DNA of 64,000 nucleotides from Cyclospora cayetanensis (lineage: Eukaryota; Apicomplexa; Conoidasida; Eucoccidiorida; Eimeriidae). The notes under the pieces are model-generated. The model did no database searches and was not told the DNA's origin. It saw only the letters and a list, made by a program, of their open reading frames with translations. Positions 22,980 to 36,979 of the stretch are shown here, in pieces (the first letter of the stretch is position 1; every line of letters starts with the position of its first letter). A program made the position numbers and the translations under genes. The stretch lies in assembly GCF_002999335.1 (NCBI RefSeq), contig NW_020312771.1:62001-126000 (forward strand), read 5' to 3'.

Positions 22980-25900
22980 ATGCCGCAGCATCGTAGCAGC
23001 ATCGGCCACGCCAGGCGCCGCAGCCGCTCCCCAGAGGAAGAAGGATTGCAGCAGGACGAGAGCAGCAGCAGCAACAACAGCAGCAACGACACTAGTAGCA
23101 GCAGCAACGGCAGTAGCAGCAACAGCAGGAGCAACAACACCAGTAACAACAGCAGTAGCAGCAGCAACAACAGCAGGAGCAGCAACAATACCACACCTAG
23201 CAGCAGGAGGAGCAGCAACAGCAACAAGCCCAAGCACAGCCGCAGCAGCGGCCCTTGGAAGGAGCAACTGCTGCCAGAGGCGCCTTGCGAGACTGTAGAT
23301 CGTGGCAGCAGCAGAGCGGCTAAAAATGTTGGTAGCACTGAACAAGAGGCGTCAGAACGACGAGCATCAACGCCGGCAGCTGCTCCTTCGGAAAGCGAGA
23401 GCAGCAGCAGCAGTGACGATGACTTCGGTAGGCAGGAAAATATGTGGCTGCGTGCGTGGCGGAAAAGGCTAGGCTGCTCTCTTATGGGAGCGCGTGTGCT
23501 GCATTCGAGGCCTCCATGCGTTTTGCTGATTCTTGTTTGTTTGAGAAACTTGTTTTTTTTTGCGGCACAGGGCCTAAGCCGATCCTGGAGGCTCCTGGTG
23601 CCTCCAAACGGAAACGCCGGAGGCTGCGGTGCGAGAAGTTGCTGCTTGACCAGCTGCCAAGCGCGAACAAATACACCAAGAGCTTCATGCACAGAGATCA
23701 AATCATCTTTGGTAAGTTGTACCGCAAAAAGGCCTCCTGAACGTAATTTGTAGAGAGTTCGTGGACGCTGTGTTCAGAGGAGGGGAGGGGAGGGTTTGCC
23801 GCTGCACCTAGCAGCGATGTGTGGGGTGTTGCATTTCCATGTGCCCACACAGTCTGACGTTGCGCATGTATAGCGAGACGCGAGGGGCTTCGGCGTTGCT
23901 GCTGTATCCCTTCTGTCATAGCGGCCTTCCTCTGGCGTCGCAGGAGAGCTTGTTGCGTGCTTTCGACTGCGGCTGTTGAATGTTTGCGCCGCGGGGGGAG
24001 GCTCTGTGCGTACAGTGGTTGCGGGTGAAGGCCATCGCTTTATTCTAAGCGGCTCAGTAGATGGCCATGTGAAATTTTGGATCCAAAAGGAAGAGGGCGT
24101 CGAGTTCGTTAAACACTTCAGGGCCCATGTTGGTGAGCTGTAGAGGCAATGCCAGCGGTTTAATTGCGGCTGGCCAAGCTGCTGAGTGAGCCACTGTGTG
24201 TGTGGGTATATATATATATATGTATATATATATATGTATATATGTATATGTATGTATATCACACATACACATACATACATAGATAGTCGCCTACATACAT
24301 ACATGCATGCATACACCTATGCACCTACGCACTTGTACACGCATACACACTTTTACACATACATCATACATTCGTGCTGCTTCTCATCTTTGCTTCCCTG
24401 CTTGGCAATCGATATGCCTTGTTAGCGGCTGTGCCGGCTGCGTGCGGCTCGGCCTGTCTCTTCCTTTGAGATTTGCGGGTAAACTCTGGAAATGCATGTC
24501 GGGAGGAATCTTTGCGCGTCGGATGCATGGGTGTAGCAGTATAAATTGTGGCGTTGCGTATGCGTTCTGGCCATCAGGAGAGCTTCACTGTCTCTGCATC
24601 TCTAGAGAAGACGGTGGCAATCATGCGGCGTCTGTAGGGGCCGACAAGACTTTGAGGGTGCGTTGCCGACACGATACGCGTCTATATACCTCCTCAGGAA
24701 GGGCTGCCGTGGTTTGCGGGTTGAAGAATATGCTGCACGTTTTGTGAGAGACGCTTCATGAATCTGTCACGGTGTGGGAAATCCCCTGTGGGTTCTGTAC
24801 ACTGCGGGCTGCGCCATCTTCTCCGCACCGCAGGCAAAGGGGCAAGATATCTTCTGAATGCACAGGTGATGTCTGTGTATGCGTCTTGCGCTATTAGATA
24901 TTCGACGTTTGCAACTTTGACATGGCTTGCCTTGTGAGTCTGGACTTTGTTCCTTGGGCATGCGAATTCGTTTCCAAGAAAGGAGATCCGACGCCGCTTG
25001 TTGCAATGTACGGACACCCGAAGCTTCAGGCTCCGTCCTTCTAGAACCCTGCCCTTTTCGCGGCTACTATCTTGTAGATCTGTTGGGGGAGAAGGAGAGG
25101 GAGGGGAAGGTGGGGCGGAGGTTTTTTTTAGGATTCCTGAAACGCGCTGCATGCTGTGCCTGCTCTATATAATCCATTGCATGACAGAAATCTACGCACT
25201 CCGCGCTGCATTGCACGAAAGTTGAAAGCCTGCTCACTTATTTGTCGTCCATGCAAATATGAAGCTACGATGAGCACTACCGCACTGCGCATGCGCTTCA
25301 GATCAGACAAAGACAGTTCCAAAGTAGTGATCCTGAAGCCGCTGTTGCACGGAAGCAGGGTCATGGTTTCATTCACGCTGCATTCGGCACCTGTCCGGCT
25401 TCTTGCCCACGTAGGGCAGTCCGATATATGTTTTTCTGGCGACAAAGAGGGAGGGCTGGAACTATGGAGCATTGAAACGGGGCGAAGAGTTACGAAGCAA
25501 AGCCACCCAGAGCATATAGACTTCGAATTCAAGACGGATACTCATCTCTTTGATCTACAGAGGGTGGGTGCCGCGCGCTGATCTTGAGGAGGTTTTATTT
25601 TTGGGGGGGGTCCTCTTGTCAGTGTTTCCAGTCCTACCTACAGCGTAATGCTCATCTCTCTGTAGACGGAGAGAACAGCCGGTCAGTGTAAATATGTGTC
25701 TCAAGTGCCGTGCTGTGGCCTTTCTTTTACAAGCCGACCGCAGATAGTGGTGTTGCTAAAATCCGTTTAAGGAGGGAACAGTGCGCGTCTCACACTCCCA
25801 GAAAAAAAACGAGGTGGCTTACTACGGTGTCGTCTGTGGGGGTGTGCGAGTGTGTGTGCGCGTGGGTGTATTCTTTTGTACGGTTGGCGCGCAGTCGTGC

Positions 25901-28549
25901 CGAGAGACCTTTTGTAGTCTTGTATTGCCGTGCACCTTTTTCGCTATGCTCTGCTGCGTCTCAGAACGGAACTGTGCCCTTGTCGATTGCCGCGAGTCCG
26001 AACAGCAAATGGCTGGCAGTCTTTGGCTCCGACTATCATTTGAGGGTCTTCAGCGTTCGCAAGGCGAGACTCTCCCGCGTATATTTGGAAACCTTGCAGG
26101 TAGGCAGAGGCGATGACGACATTTGGCGGGCGTTCGCGCCGGTGTACTTTGTTTTTCGGCAGTGCCACTTGAGTGGTGGCTGTCGATTTTTTATTATGTA
26201 CTTGGTGCCGGGTGTGTAACGCCCCCGAATCAGGACTTACGTCGCCTTTTTCCACTCTGCTGGATTCGCGTGTTTTCTGCGTGGATCGGGCAGGTGCGAA
26301 TAGGCTAGGCGGCTGTGGCGGTACACTGTATGAAGGGGGGCTGCGGTGTCTGTGCGACGCTGCTTATGCCTGCGTTCGCAGTTTTACGAGATGGCTCAGA
26401 AAGATCCTCAGTGCACTCTGTTGCATCAGGACGCTTTGGACTTTGAGCAGCGCGCGGCACTGGAGAGAGACCTGAGCCGCTCCCCCCTGCGCTTTCACCA
26501 AAGCCTTATCTTTGACGCCTCCTCCTCTTTTCTCCTCTATCCAGTGCTTCTGGGGGTCAAGGTTCTCAATATCCTCGACAACAGAGTGCGCAATCGGGCC
26601 GTTTGGGAGGGCGGGCGAAGGACGGGTGCCGATCTGGCGATTTGACCTTGTTGCACAAGACAACCAACAGCCTTGCGGCGTTCATGTCTAGCGTTTGGGT
26701 GCGGAAAGGCTAAGAGAGCTCGTGGGGGGGAGGGGCTGACAGCTGCGGCTAGGCGCTTTGTCTCTCTTTTCAGGTGTGCCGTATCATAGGGCGGCATGAA
26801 CAGGGCCTGCGGTATTTGGCGATCGCGCTGCAGCAGCCATGCTCTACACGCGTAAGCTCTTTGATTGTCGTGCCTTGCTTGGCCCTCTTTAGAGCTGCCG
26901 CCTGAACCGATTGTTTGTGCGCTCTGACTTTGCGCATTGCGCTGGTGTGGTGCTGCGTTTATATGTGTCAACAACCAAACTTTTTGTGCACCAACATGGG
27001 TATGCGCGTATTCTTGCTTGCGGGTACGACAGAGGGTCGCTAAGCCCACAGACGGGAAGACGGATGCGGTCCTCGTCGCTTCTGCCTTCAAGAAGAAGCG
27101 GTATGTGTCTACAGTTGGGGTCTGGACGTATGTGCTTTGGTGCCGCCTCGCTTGCATCACAAGAACACCTTGCTCCAACGAGATTCCTCATCCCTCAAGG
27201 CACCGCTATGAAGGTTCAAAGCGGGGGCGTGCCGTGCGTGTCCTTAGGGTGTACTTCTTCACGCCGGAGGCCCCCTCGGACGATATTCTTGACACGCGTG
27301 ATGTCTTTAACGAAAAGCCCTCCAAGGAGGAACTTGAATCGCTCAGTGGTAAGAGGCAGTGTGTCAGGAGTCGCAGCTGGCGTGGCAGAGGATTGGGGTT
27401 TGGGCGCTTTGGGGAGTCGCGATATCCTTTTGCTGCATTTTTTTGCGAGCAGAACTTAGCTGTAATCCGGGCTGGAGGTATTCGAGAGACGTTGGCTTCC
27501 GCATTTGCGCACGCATTCCAGAGTTCACATGTGCAAGACTTGTGTGAGTGCGTTGCAGCCGCCTCCGGCGCGTCCGCCATTGCACCTGCTCAGCGCTTGG
27601 GTGCCACTGCGACTTTGCACACGACCTTTGGAGATATCCGCGTTAAACTCTTTGGAATGGAGTGCCCCAAGACGGTCGAAAACTTCACGGTGCATGCAAG
27701 GAATGGCTATTACGATAACATGCTCTTCCATCGCGTCATCAAAGGCTTTATGATTCAGACAGGAGATCCTAACGGAGACGGCACTGGCGGTGAGGGGTGC
27801 CTCGCCCTATTCTTCATGCGTCGGTTGCTTTCCCCTTTTAGTCTTAATGTATGCGTTCCTCATCTCGTGTGAAGCTGGCTGCGTGCGGGTTCCCTGGATG
27901 CTTCCAAGTACTTGCGTGGCGTAGTGGGAGGCATGTAGGCATGCAGCCCGAAGGACCGCCTGCCTCAACTCTCCGCTTTCTGCCCCACCTCCTGTGCCTG
28001 CATGCTGGGATGCATCTGCAGGCGAGTCTATATGGGGAGGCGACTTCGAAGACGAGTTGCATCGGTCTCTAAAGCACGACCGACCCTTTACGCTGTCCAT
28101 GGCGAACGCTGGGCCCGACACGAACGGCTCTCAATTCTTTATCACCACCGTTCCTTGTCCATGGCTCGACATGAAACATACCGTCTTTGGCAGGGTCACA
28201 CACGGGGCAGACGTCGTCTTGAAGATCGAAGGTGTAAGTCTGCCAAAATCATGCATATGTCTTGAGATGTATCATTTGCACAGACACCAACCCTCTTTTG
28301 CCCTATGCCGTGAGAAACTGTGTCTGACATTACCAGCGCACAAGTAAAGGATGGCCTTTTTGAACCTATGTTCGGGAAGTACTGGGGAGCCAGCGGCTGG
28401 CTACCGAATCCTGAGACCCCAGTCTGACCGGCCTTTGTGCAGGCCCTAGATAGAGTATATGTGGCGAAATATTTCTGCAGGTCAAAACGAATCAGAACGA
28501 CAAACCTGTGCAAGACGTGAAGCTTCTTACCATAAAGATCACCTCGTAG
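22980..28549 (+). CDS. PPWD1: PPWD1, WD40-repeat peptidyl-prolyl isomerase of the spliceosome
   Basis: Fourteen exons join in phase to about 751 residues: 22980..23427, 23571..23711, 24016..24132, 24578..24657, 24898..25007, 25302..25563, 25965..26099, 26382..26585, 26774..26851, 27033..27100, 27248..27348, 27559..27789, 28022..28233 and 28481..28549. PPWD1 is a nuclear cyclophilin found with spliceosomes. Residues 1-150 are Arg/Ser then Ser/Asn-rich low complexity. The WD40 part starts at [16 protein letters not shown] and includes [31 protein letters not shown] and [14 protein letters not shown] linker keeps [12 protein letters not shown], which is nearly identical in animals. The C-terminal cyclophilin domain contains [34 protein letters not shown] and [12 protein letters not shown], so the catalytic Arg (FHRV), the QFFIT core and the Trp and His are kept. 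The low-complexity head replaces the shorter animal N-terminus. Confidence 0.94.
23040..23230 (+). repeat. AGC/AAC trinucleotide tract coding Ser/Asn runs in PPWD1
   Basis: Nearly 200 bases of AGC, AAC and GGC triplets in exon 1 encode a Ser/Asn-rich stretch. On the other strand the same DNA reads as long Leu, Val or Ala runs, producing false open frames. The run lies outside the conserved domains. Confidence 0.85.
24205..24365. repeat. TA/GTATAT then ACATACAC microsatellite in PPWD1 intron 3
   Basis: The tract starts with alternating TATATA and GTATAT, then shifts to CACATACA and CATACATG units. It lies between the exon ending at 24132 and the exon starting at 24578. Confidence 0.85.
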
Positions 28550-30625
28550 AAAGGGTTCAGACACCCCACGCTTCGACGCGAGGGGCCTTAGACATAATGT
28601 TATGAAGAAAGGGAAGGGTTCAGCGTCGGTTTCCTTCTGGCAAGAAGTCAGAAGACAAGGGCTACTGCAGCCTAAGACCGTTTGCTGGAGCGATTCGGCG
28701 CTCAAGCAGAGGGACACACATGTAGAGTCAATCCGACAAGAAGAGTAAAGGCAAATACTTCTTGTATTTGCAAAACGTATGCAGTTTATATGTGCATGCT
28801 CAGTACGTGGAGGCATACGAATGCATTTTTAAAGCTTGCAAGAATGCGTATGCATAATTGTATGAATTAATTTAGATGGGGGTGTGATTGCGTAGTAGGG
28901 AATACAGAATCCAGGGATGCGCGGGCGCCATATTTCATGTTTGCATCATTGGGGCAAACAGGGGTATAGAAATAGGGGAAGCGAGGTAGGGGAACGGGGA
29001 AGGCACGCTTATCTTTCTACTGCTAAGGAAATTAACACATACAAAGATATGTGCTGGGCAGGTTAGTCCCCTTCGCAAGGCAGATACCGAATTTTAACGC
29101 GAAGAGGGCGCGCGCAATCCATAGAAGGGACTGCATGCGCGTATTGCCGGTACGCGCATATCTCATATCTCTAGGACTAGCGCCCAGGCAGCCCCCCATT
29201 CTGAGAGTTCGCTCGACAGCGCAGTCGCATGAAGCGAAACGTCAGAGGCAGCCCATTCTCGGGTGTGCACAAGCCCGAGACTACGTGCAATGTACCCTTC
29301 TACGCACAGGGTATTACTTTGGTCTGGGCCTACAAGTGAACGCTAGCCCAGACAAGCGGTTTTGAGCGTAGACACTGCTTGCTGGAGTATTCAATAAAAT
29401 CCTACACTTGATTGCGGCCAGCAACGCTTCAATGCGCTCATGCGTATCCCCCGTCTTGTTGGCCCTCGGCATGTTAACCCGAGGCGGATCTAAAGAAACA
29501 TGTATCAATCTCTGCACGTTCAAAATGTATCAGCATCTGTGCATGTGCGTCAATGAGTGCATGCATGCACGTCTCCAGCTTTGACAAGGATATACTCATG
29601 CATGCTTGATTACTCAATGTATCTGATTGCAGTTCGGCTCGTAGTTCAAGCGGGGGCGTCAGTTTCTGTGGACCTAACCGGTAGACCGCCTCCATGTTGC
29701 ATCACGTGCATCTAGAACCAAACGCGAGTGAGTCTCTTTGTCAAGATAAAAACATTATTACTTTTAGTTTGGGCTTACAAAAAGATTCAGACCTGCTGTT
29801 TTGGCCAGCCGCTTTAAAAACTGCGGCGTTGTCACTGAGCAGCGGGGTATGTGCAGGCGTATGCCCGTTGCCTACGCGGAAGTAGGACTTGGTCAAAGTC
29901 AGTATGTTCATAGACGAATAGAGGCTTTTATGCCATCCACGTGCAGGTGTGCGTGTGTATGAAAGCAGCTCAGCTCAGCAGCTAAGAATGCACAACTCGT
30001 TTTGAAGGCATACAGCAGAGAGCCACAAAATTGTGAAGGCGCACTCTGCTGCGATGCACGCATGCACGCATGTATGTATTTGTTGTCCGAGTACTGTCGA
30101 ATTCTCACCGTATATATATGTGTATATGTGTAGAGACATTTATTATACCTACATGAAGGGAATCTTATGTATGTAGCCGTAAGAGTGCACATCGCTCTGG
30201 ACAGCCCAAATTTTTGTTGCATGCCGTACACCGACTGCACAAGAATGCAAGCCGAGGGGAGGGGCACATGCGTCTCTGGCGCATTCTCCCCAAAAGTGCT
30301 TTGTCCTCCCAATTGTGGGCGCCCACCAGCAAAATTCGGAATGTTTGAGCTGTTGCTCCTGTTGCTGTTGTTATTTGCTGTTGCTGTTTACCGTTGCTGC
30401 TAAATCTCCTGCTTCTCTTGCTGCTCCGCCTTGGCTTTGGCTTGTTTTTTGTTTGCCTATGGCACAATGGGGTGTGATGCGTCACCTAACAGGCCGCACT
30501 GGCTACCATTCCCTCTGCTAGTAATAAGAAAGGGAAAGCTGCGGGTGGTTGTTTGTTCCGGTCGGGAACGGCTCCCGATCTCGGCTTGCACTACCATGGA
30601 AGGGGCATCACCAGCGGGTGCAGCT
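28550..30625. other. 2.1-kb convergent intergenic region
   Basis: This lies between the 3' ends of the PPWD1 and RING-finger genes. Only short open frames are present. A CTG-type trinucleotide patch lies at about 30350-30400. No RNA gene or repeat family was recognised. Confidence 0.5.
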
Positions 30626-32872
30626 TCAGTTGCCTACATCCCTGACAACTCCCTCGAGTTGCGTTGTTTGTTGCGCCTGATTTGCTTCGTTTCCTTTTAA
30701 CTCGACAACGCCTTTCACAGGACATCGGCAAGTCGGACAGAGGCCACTCCTGCATGCACCGGCACCCTCGCGCATGTGTGTAAAAGCATAAATGCATCTA
30801 CTAACGCATGCACGAGCACGCACGCATGACAAACTTGTCCTGGGCACCTCTGGAGCGTCGCCAGTAGCAGCCGCACTAAGCGGTATTTTTCGGTGAATTA
30901 CCTGTGGAAGCACGTCTGTGCGCAAGCAAAGCAGAGGCCGCCATGTCCGCAGAACAAGAGGACGGCACTTGCCTTCTGTAAAGCCCCAGCAGCAAACACA
31001 TAGGACGCAGCGCAGCTTCGCATGCTGTGCAACAAGGGCATGTGTCTATGCGGCAGTCAGTGCAGGCACACTTGGAGCTCATGTTGAATGAACCACGAAA
31101 GCGGGCGCTGAGTAGACACACAGAACTGTGAACGGCGGGATTTGGCAACCGATGAGACCGCCCTCAATCTTTGCAAAGCACGCTACAATGGCCAAGCGTT
31201 CGGCATGCACGAAGCAGCTTGCAGTGTATGTATAGAGAACAGGCACGGCCGCGAGTTTTGCATGTGCAAAAGGAGTTGTGCGCACATTGTTGCAGCAGAT
31301 GATGCACAGCTCTGCTTCGCGTTGTGGGGCCTCCTCGGCTTCTCCAATAGCGACAGCCGCTTGTGATGCAGCATCTGCATGTGCTGCTGCTGTGGGTACT
31401 GTGATGAGGCCTTCGACTCCCTCATGCATGCCCGTCTCTGAGCTCTCCGGATTTGGTCCCTGCGCGAGGCTGATTTCACCTTGCGGGGAACCTTCCCTGG
31501 AAGCATTTTCGGAGATTTTCGAGCCTCTCTCCTGGGCAGTACGCCCGCTCTCGGTTGGTGCGTTCCCCGGCAACGGCTGCTCTGCCACGGCTGCCACTTC
31601 TCCCGGCTCTTCAGGGGACCCTCGTATCTTGTAGAAGTGCTCGCTGACCCTCTCCAGCGTCAGCTTCATATCGCACATGAGGGGAGGCCCCATGGCGGCA
31701 GCAGCTGCTCTAGCTGTTGCTGCTGATGAGGAGACGAGACCTGCGGGGGCCCCCTGGGAGTTGGCACCCTGCTCTACGTCGTATGCAGTGGCCTGCGTGT
31801 GGTTGGCCATGAAGCAGACGGATACAAAGGCGGCGAAAAGCAGCATCAAGAAGAAGCACACGACGCCAGAAGACACGAATATCACAAAGCGCGTGTTGAG
31901 ATGTGCAGAGAGCCACTGGGAGAGAGAAACAACGAACAAAAGGAAGGCGACCGCATGAATTTCGGACATGTGGACAAGAACGCGCGTGACGGTGTTTTGC
32001 TGCAGTAGCGAGTCCCTCAGGAGCATCAGCCCCAGCAGCAGGCACCATGACAGGTGAACTGAAGCAAGCACCCAGAGAGGCCAGATGGACGCGTAGTAGT
32101 TGGACGTGTAAGACGGGAGAGAAGCATCGGATGGGGCGATAAGAGAGGGCAAGCACAACGTCCCCAGTTGCAGAAGCAGTACCAGATCCCAGCACTGCAA
32201 GCGAGCCCATGTGTATGCGTCATTTCTGCGTATATTGAGAATGCTGCTGCCTCCGTAGCCCACGACCGAGACCCCTAGCAGCGTTACCAGAGGCACTCGA
32301 TCCAGAATGTACAGCGAGTACAGAACAGACAGGGTGAGGCGCGAGAAGATTCCAAACAACAGGATCTCCCGAATTCGTTTCTCCGAAGGAAGTAACCAAG
32401 CACGAGAGCGGATGAAACAAGTAATGCCCAAACAAAAGACAAACAAATCGAATGTGATGAGGGGCAGAGGCAGAAATGCCCAGTGCAACTGGGAAGCCCC
32501 GCGCTGAATGCAGACTACACCCCACAAGAAGCTTAAGAACAGAGACAGCACCTCAAGGCACACGCCCAGGCAGATGACCGCAACGGTAGCAAGGGGTCCC
32601 CTATAGTCATCATACGGGAATAGCAGCCGCGGCTGGAAAAGACATATGCACGGAGGCGGCATCCTAGACCCATTGCTCAAGCAAATAGGCACGAAACTCA
32701 GTGTATCGCACAGGTAGTGCAGTTTACTTGGATGGATTAAGTCGATATAAAGGTCTAAGTCCTTTGCTAGGGTGATGATTCGATATAGACACGATGGAAG
32801 GATCTGGTGCACCGTTGAGCTGCTTGAGCAACACCAGCAAACAGGACGGAATTCCAAATTTAAACTCTTCAA
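30626..32872 (-). CDS. multispanning membrane protein with C-terminal RING finger (probable E3 ligase)
   Basis: Exons complement(30626..30749, 30902..30975, 31286..32872) give about 594 residues. The joins are phase 0 (AAT before GTGCGC, then AAG) and phase 2. The first half holds about eight hydrophobic segments, for example ATVAVICLGVCLEVLSLFLS and LFVFCLGITCFI, spaced like the TMEM185 family (SIWPLWVLASVHLSWCLLLG). A 150-residue Ala/Glu/Ser-rich cytoplasmic linker follows. The C-terminal RING is split over three exons: CIICCNN, then FCGHGGLCFACAQTCFHR, then CPTCRCPV. All eight expected zinc ligands of a C3HC4-type RING are therefore present. Such proteins usually transfer ubiquitin to membrane-associated targets. 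Substrate and organelle are unknown. Start at 32872 is uncertain; a later ATG (MPPPCICLF) would leave all membrane segments intact. Confidence 0.75.
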
Positions 32873-35800
32873 AACAGTTGGTGAACATTAACTTGCAAAT
32901 CTGAGAGTGCTGTTGGCCCATGGAAGACGAAGATGCTTTCGCCTTTAGAGCCCCGTATCGGTCAAAGGAGGGGGGCTGTAGGTACGAGCCATGAGCTGGT
33001 TTTGCTAGAATTAGTGGGCAAAATATCAAATGAAGCCGTGTGCAAAATCACTTTAAAACATTAGCGCCTCAATAATAGGTAGTAAAGATGCAAGAATAGA
33101 GTAATGAGAGCGCGCGTACTCACTTGGTAATACCGTTTTCTGGTATACAAGAGTGAGATAACATCAAGCCCTTGATATTCACCGTGGCGTGGCAGTTCCC
33201 AATGCACGAAAGAGTTACACAAATGCACCTCCGTTTGCGACCACTAATGACTGGTGGAACTCGATGATATTTTGTCGGACTTCGGAATCGCTCTAGACAT
33301 TATACTCTCGAACATGCACAAAGCAACTGGGCTGCATTGCGCAGGAGGGAGAGGACGAACTTCGTTACCTCGACTGATACTCGGGCTCTTCCCGCCGACT
33401 CACCAATTAACCGTGAAACACTATACTGTAGGACAATATTTGGGCATAGGCTTCCTCTACACATGTCTATTTCCTTAGCCTTCCAGGGACGAAGACATTC
33501 CTGTCCCGTTTCCTGCATCAGAACTAAGGATCGCCGTTTTGTCTTCTTGGTCCTTTTTTGGAGGCGAAGGCATTTTAATTATTAGAAGTCCAAATATATC
33601 CGTTATGGGTGTGTGCCTACTACAGAGGCCACTTTACGTCGTAAGTGGGTGCAGCAACTCCTCGCTTCCTGCCTCGCCACACAAACTATGCGGCAGGCCA
33701 CGAACTCTCCTAACTTATCCAACAACTCCCATGGAATTAATCGTATTATCTCGCGTGCATTACAATAGAAGGGCGGAAACCTGTTCAGTGGACCGATTCG
33801 TTGGTTACACTACTGTGCCAACTTAGAGTACAAGGAGATTGCTACTTGACTCGTGTAGTCATACAAAGGGGGACAATGCTACTCGCATTATGAAAGGCTT
33901 ATCCAAAAGAGGCAAATTGAACTCCTCTATCGAGGGGAGCAGAAATAGAAGTCTTGGAACAAGGAACCCTGAGCTCGAAAATATCTGTGCGGATTCGCCG
34001 AATATCTCTACAAATAGGGCTCCGGACGCGCCAGGGTGTTCGTCCAAAACCAGGCGCCACGCGCCAGAATACACCCACAACTGCTCGCCAGTGATAGAGA
34101 GATGCAGAGAAATTTTGTGCCACAGTTGGGATCCTTCATAAGGCGAAGGAACAAATTTATTGCTAACGAGCATCTGTAGGGTGAGTCGATGCTCCTAAAA
34201 AATTTCATCCTAAATCACTTCATCTTAAGCACTTTATTATACGGTAAGCATTTAACCGCTAGCACTTCTGCGTGAAGATCTACACATGAGAGTACCTTTT
34301 GCAATTTTGTGCGTCAAGTTCGAATCTCTCTAACATCGCAGGGGCACCGTATTGAAAACTACTTTCCACGAGAGGGTTGCACATTTTTTGCCCCAGATGT
34401 AGCTTTGAAGGTTTATCAAACATTTCACGGATTATGCAAAGAAGATCGTAAAATAGTCGCCGACGTCGAAAGAGATTTTCCATTGAGACCCGACTCGCTC
34501 TATGCATAAGGCAAAAGAGGGCGTACTAAACCCCTTTGACAAGAAGTAATTTATACACTTGCGTTTGTGCTTGATGAAGTGGTCTCTTGGATGCTCTATT
34601 GGCGGTATTAGTGCCATTATTCGCTGCGGCCAATTCACAGCTCGGTCTCTCCTACATGAAGGTCCTACCGTTCAGCGTCTTGCCAAAAGGCACCATGATA
34701 TACATTTACAGGAAAGTGGAAAGCAGATGACTGTGAAGCGCTGGTACGGATCTCATGAGCATAAAGCTGTGGAAGGCGTACCGCTCTAATTTTGACGTTC
34801 ACGGCGAGCCCCATTCTTCCAAACCCAACAAGAGTCTTCGAAGAAAGTTAGGGAGCTGCCCACCAAAAGACTACTTCCAAATTCTGCACGTGTCCCTCAG
34901 ACTTCCCATTATAAAGGGATAGGGACAACAAGGCTGCGCGCGGCTGCGTCCTCTACATACGTATCGACCATTCGCAGCCAAGTTCACATCGCAGCTAGTG
35001 CACAAGCACACAGCATTGCGTGGTTTTTTGTATTGAGCCAACAGTATCAAACAGTACATCAGTTACCCGAACAAACAAACCAATCGGTTGATTCTTTACC
35101 AATCGTTAATTATAGATAACTAGCATAATAGAATGTGCCTAGTTGTAGACTGAACGCCTACACTTCCCCCTCCCATTCCAAGCAAGCGGCCTCGTGTTCC
35201 GTGCCTGTCCTGAGACCAGATGTGCGCGGGACAGCAAAAGAAGGTTTCACCCTATCACCACTACTCAGGCAGGCAGACACGCCGAAAGCAATGCAAATAG
35301 GGAAGTTAAGAGCGGGCATAAGTGGGTCTAAATATATAGAAGGGAAGGACACACACACTAGCAAAAAACGGACAAGGGAACAATTCAGCACAATCACGGA
35401 GGTGGGATGGCTCCCTATGATCGGAACGCAGAGGTGTGTGAGCTCTTTTTACGGGAATACACAAAAAAAGTAAAAGGCGTGGAGAAAGTTAAATACGCAC
35501 TAGCGTACCTACTTATTATACAGCAACGGCAGCATACAGCAAAGTCGATTTCCAAGTACTGAAGATGAATAAGGGAACCAGCTTTTAGTATATCATATCT
35601 TATGGTCCTCTTGCACGTATCTATGTGTAGAGAAAACCTTAAACTCATTGGCGGCAACTTCTCAAGCACTGCCCGTGAGTGAACGTGGCTATTTGGGGCA
35701 ATGCGTGTGGTGGGGACAAGCAATTTACCAATAAAAGCGTGAAAATTCGTCCATGAAAACTGAACTCGTTAGCCAAACGGTAGCATATCCTCCCACATGC

Positions 35801-36979
35801 AGTGAATTCCGCATCTACGTTCCCGCCAGCCGCTGAGATCGGCACTTGCCACCCTATTGATTAGCAAGTTTTGTGTATAGCGTGTCAGATACGCTCAACA
35901 GCGGTAGAATCCAGTGTATCCACGGGTTCTTGTAAATTGATATCCACTGGTTACTGACAAGTGCAGATGCCATAGAGATGCACTCGACTTTGCAGGTGAG
36001 TGTAAATCACCTCTTTTGTCTGCCGCCCAGGTGAATGGGGTTCTGTGAGAGGATTATAAAGTCACCATTTTACTAAACTCAGGGTCCGCGTCATCTCAAC
36101 TAACTCGCCTGTGTGACGCACCGGTATCTCCTGGTCTCTCGTGTTGTTTTTTTACCCCGCTCGAAGTTAATGCATGTGCACCGTCTTACGTTATCTTTCG
36201 GAAGCAATATAGGGTTATGCTCGAAGGCGCTGGTCAACACATGCTCCTCGCCTTTTTCAAAGCTCATAAATCGCCAATTTATGCTGTACGGGTTTCCAAT
36301 ACCGCTGAATAAAAATTGCGGCAAAGCTGGGGATTAGCTCAGTACGATGCGTTGGGCGACTAGCAGGTGGCTAGCCTGTTGGAAGCTCATCCTTATTTCA
36401 GCACATTCGCGGAAAACTTCTTGAGGTTGTCCCATTATTGCTGTTCCGCAGCTGAACTATGTCGAGGTTCCCAATACACAACCTGTTGAAGAGCCACTGC
36501 GAGCTGGTTTTTCTGAGGGTAATACAGAGCCGCCAGCATTACGAGCCTGCCTCACCTTGTTGTAACGCCGACTCTACCCCACTCACCTTAGATAAAACGG
36601 GCTCTGGTGATGAGTTGAAAGTTGCTACTTCGTAGTGATTTCTGGTACACTCACATCCACAGCGCATAGCTGTGGCTGCACGCCCAACTTCCATTGCGGC
36701 AACCGCCGCATACATGGGAAAAAGTTATGGTGTACTAGTCAGATACAGAAGACGTCAATCATGATGAGAGGGCTCAAAGTCGCATGTAAAACACTCTTAA
36801 GCTGCTCTTAATTTGCCTTGAGGTCTGGTATTCTTCAGCCAGCCTGAGTCCAACGGACTGCAGAGACAGGCAGATTGAACTATTGCATGAACTCCTCGGA
36901 TAATAGATCCACTTGACATCGTGTCACGTGTTGCCAGCCAATCCTGTTCATTGATTTGAATTAATTACCGCGCAGAATC

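Noticed and set aside
22893..23701. Minus-strand frames with long Leu, Val or Ala runs opposite PPWD1 exon 1
   Set aside because: They are the reverse reading of the AGC/AAC tract. The plus-strand frame continues in phase into conserved PPWD1 exons.
30165..30485. Minus-strand 106-codon frame with a Gln run downstream of the RING gene
   Set aside because: It lies beyond the RING gene stop at 30626 and shows no conserved motif. The Gln run comes from a CTG-type patch.
33859..34173. Minus-strand LDKPFIMRVALSPF stretch resembling the start of an RNase H domain of LTR elements
   Set aside because: Too short and without the catalytic Asp-Ala-Ser motif. The distance to the RT remnant (over 3 kb) does not fit one element, so it was not listed as a feature.
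34300..34340. GTTCGAATC sequence resembling a tRNA T-loop
   Set aside because: The flanking bases do not form the five-pair T stem, and no D-arm or acceptor stem could be paired.
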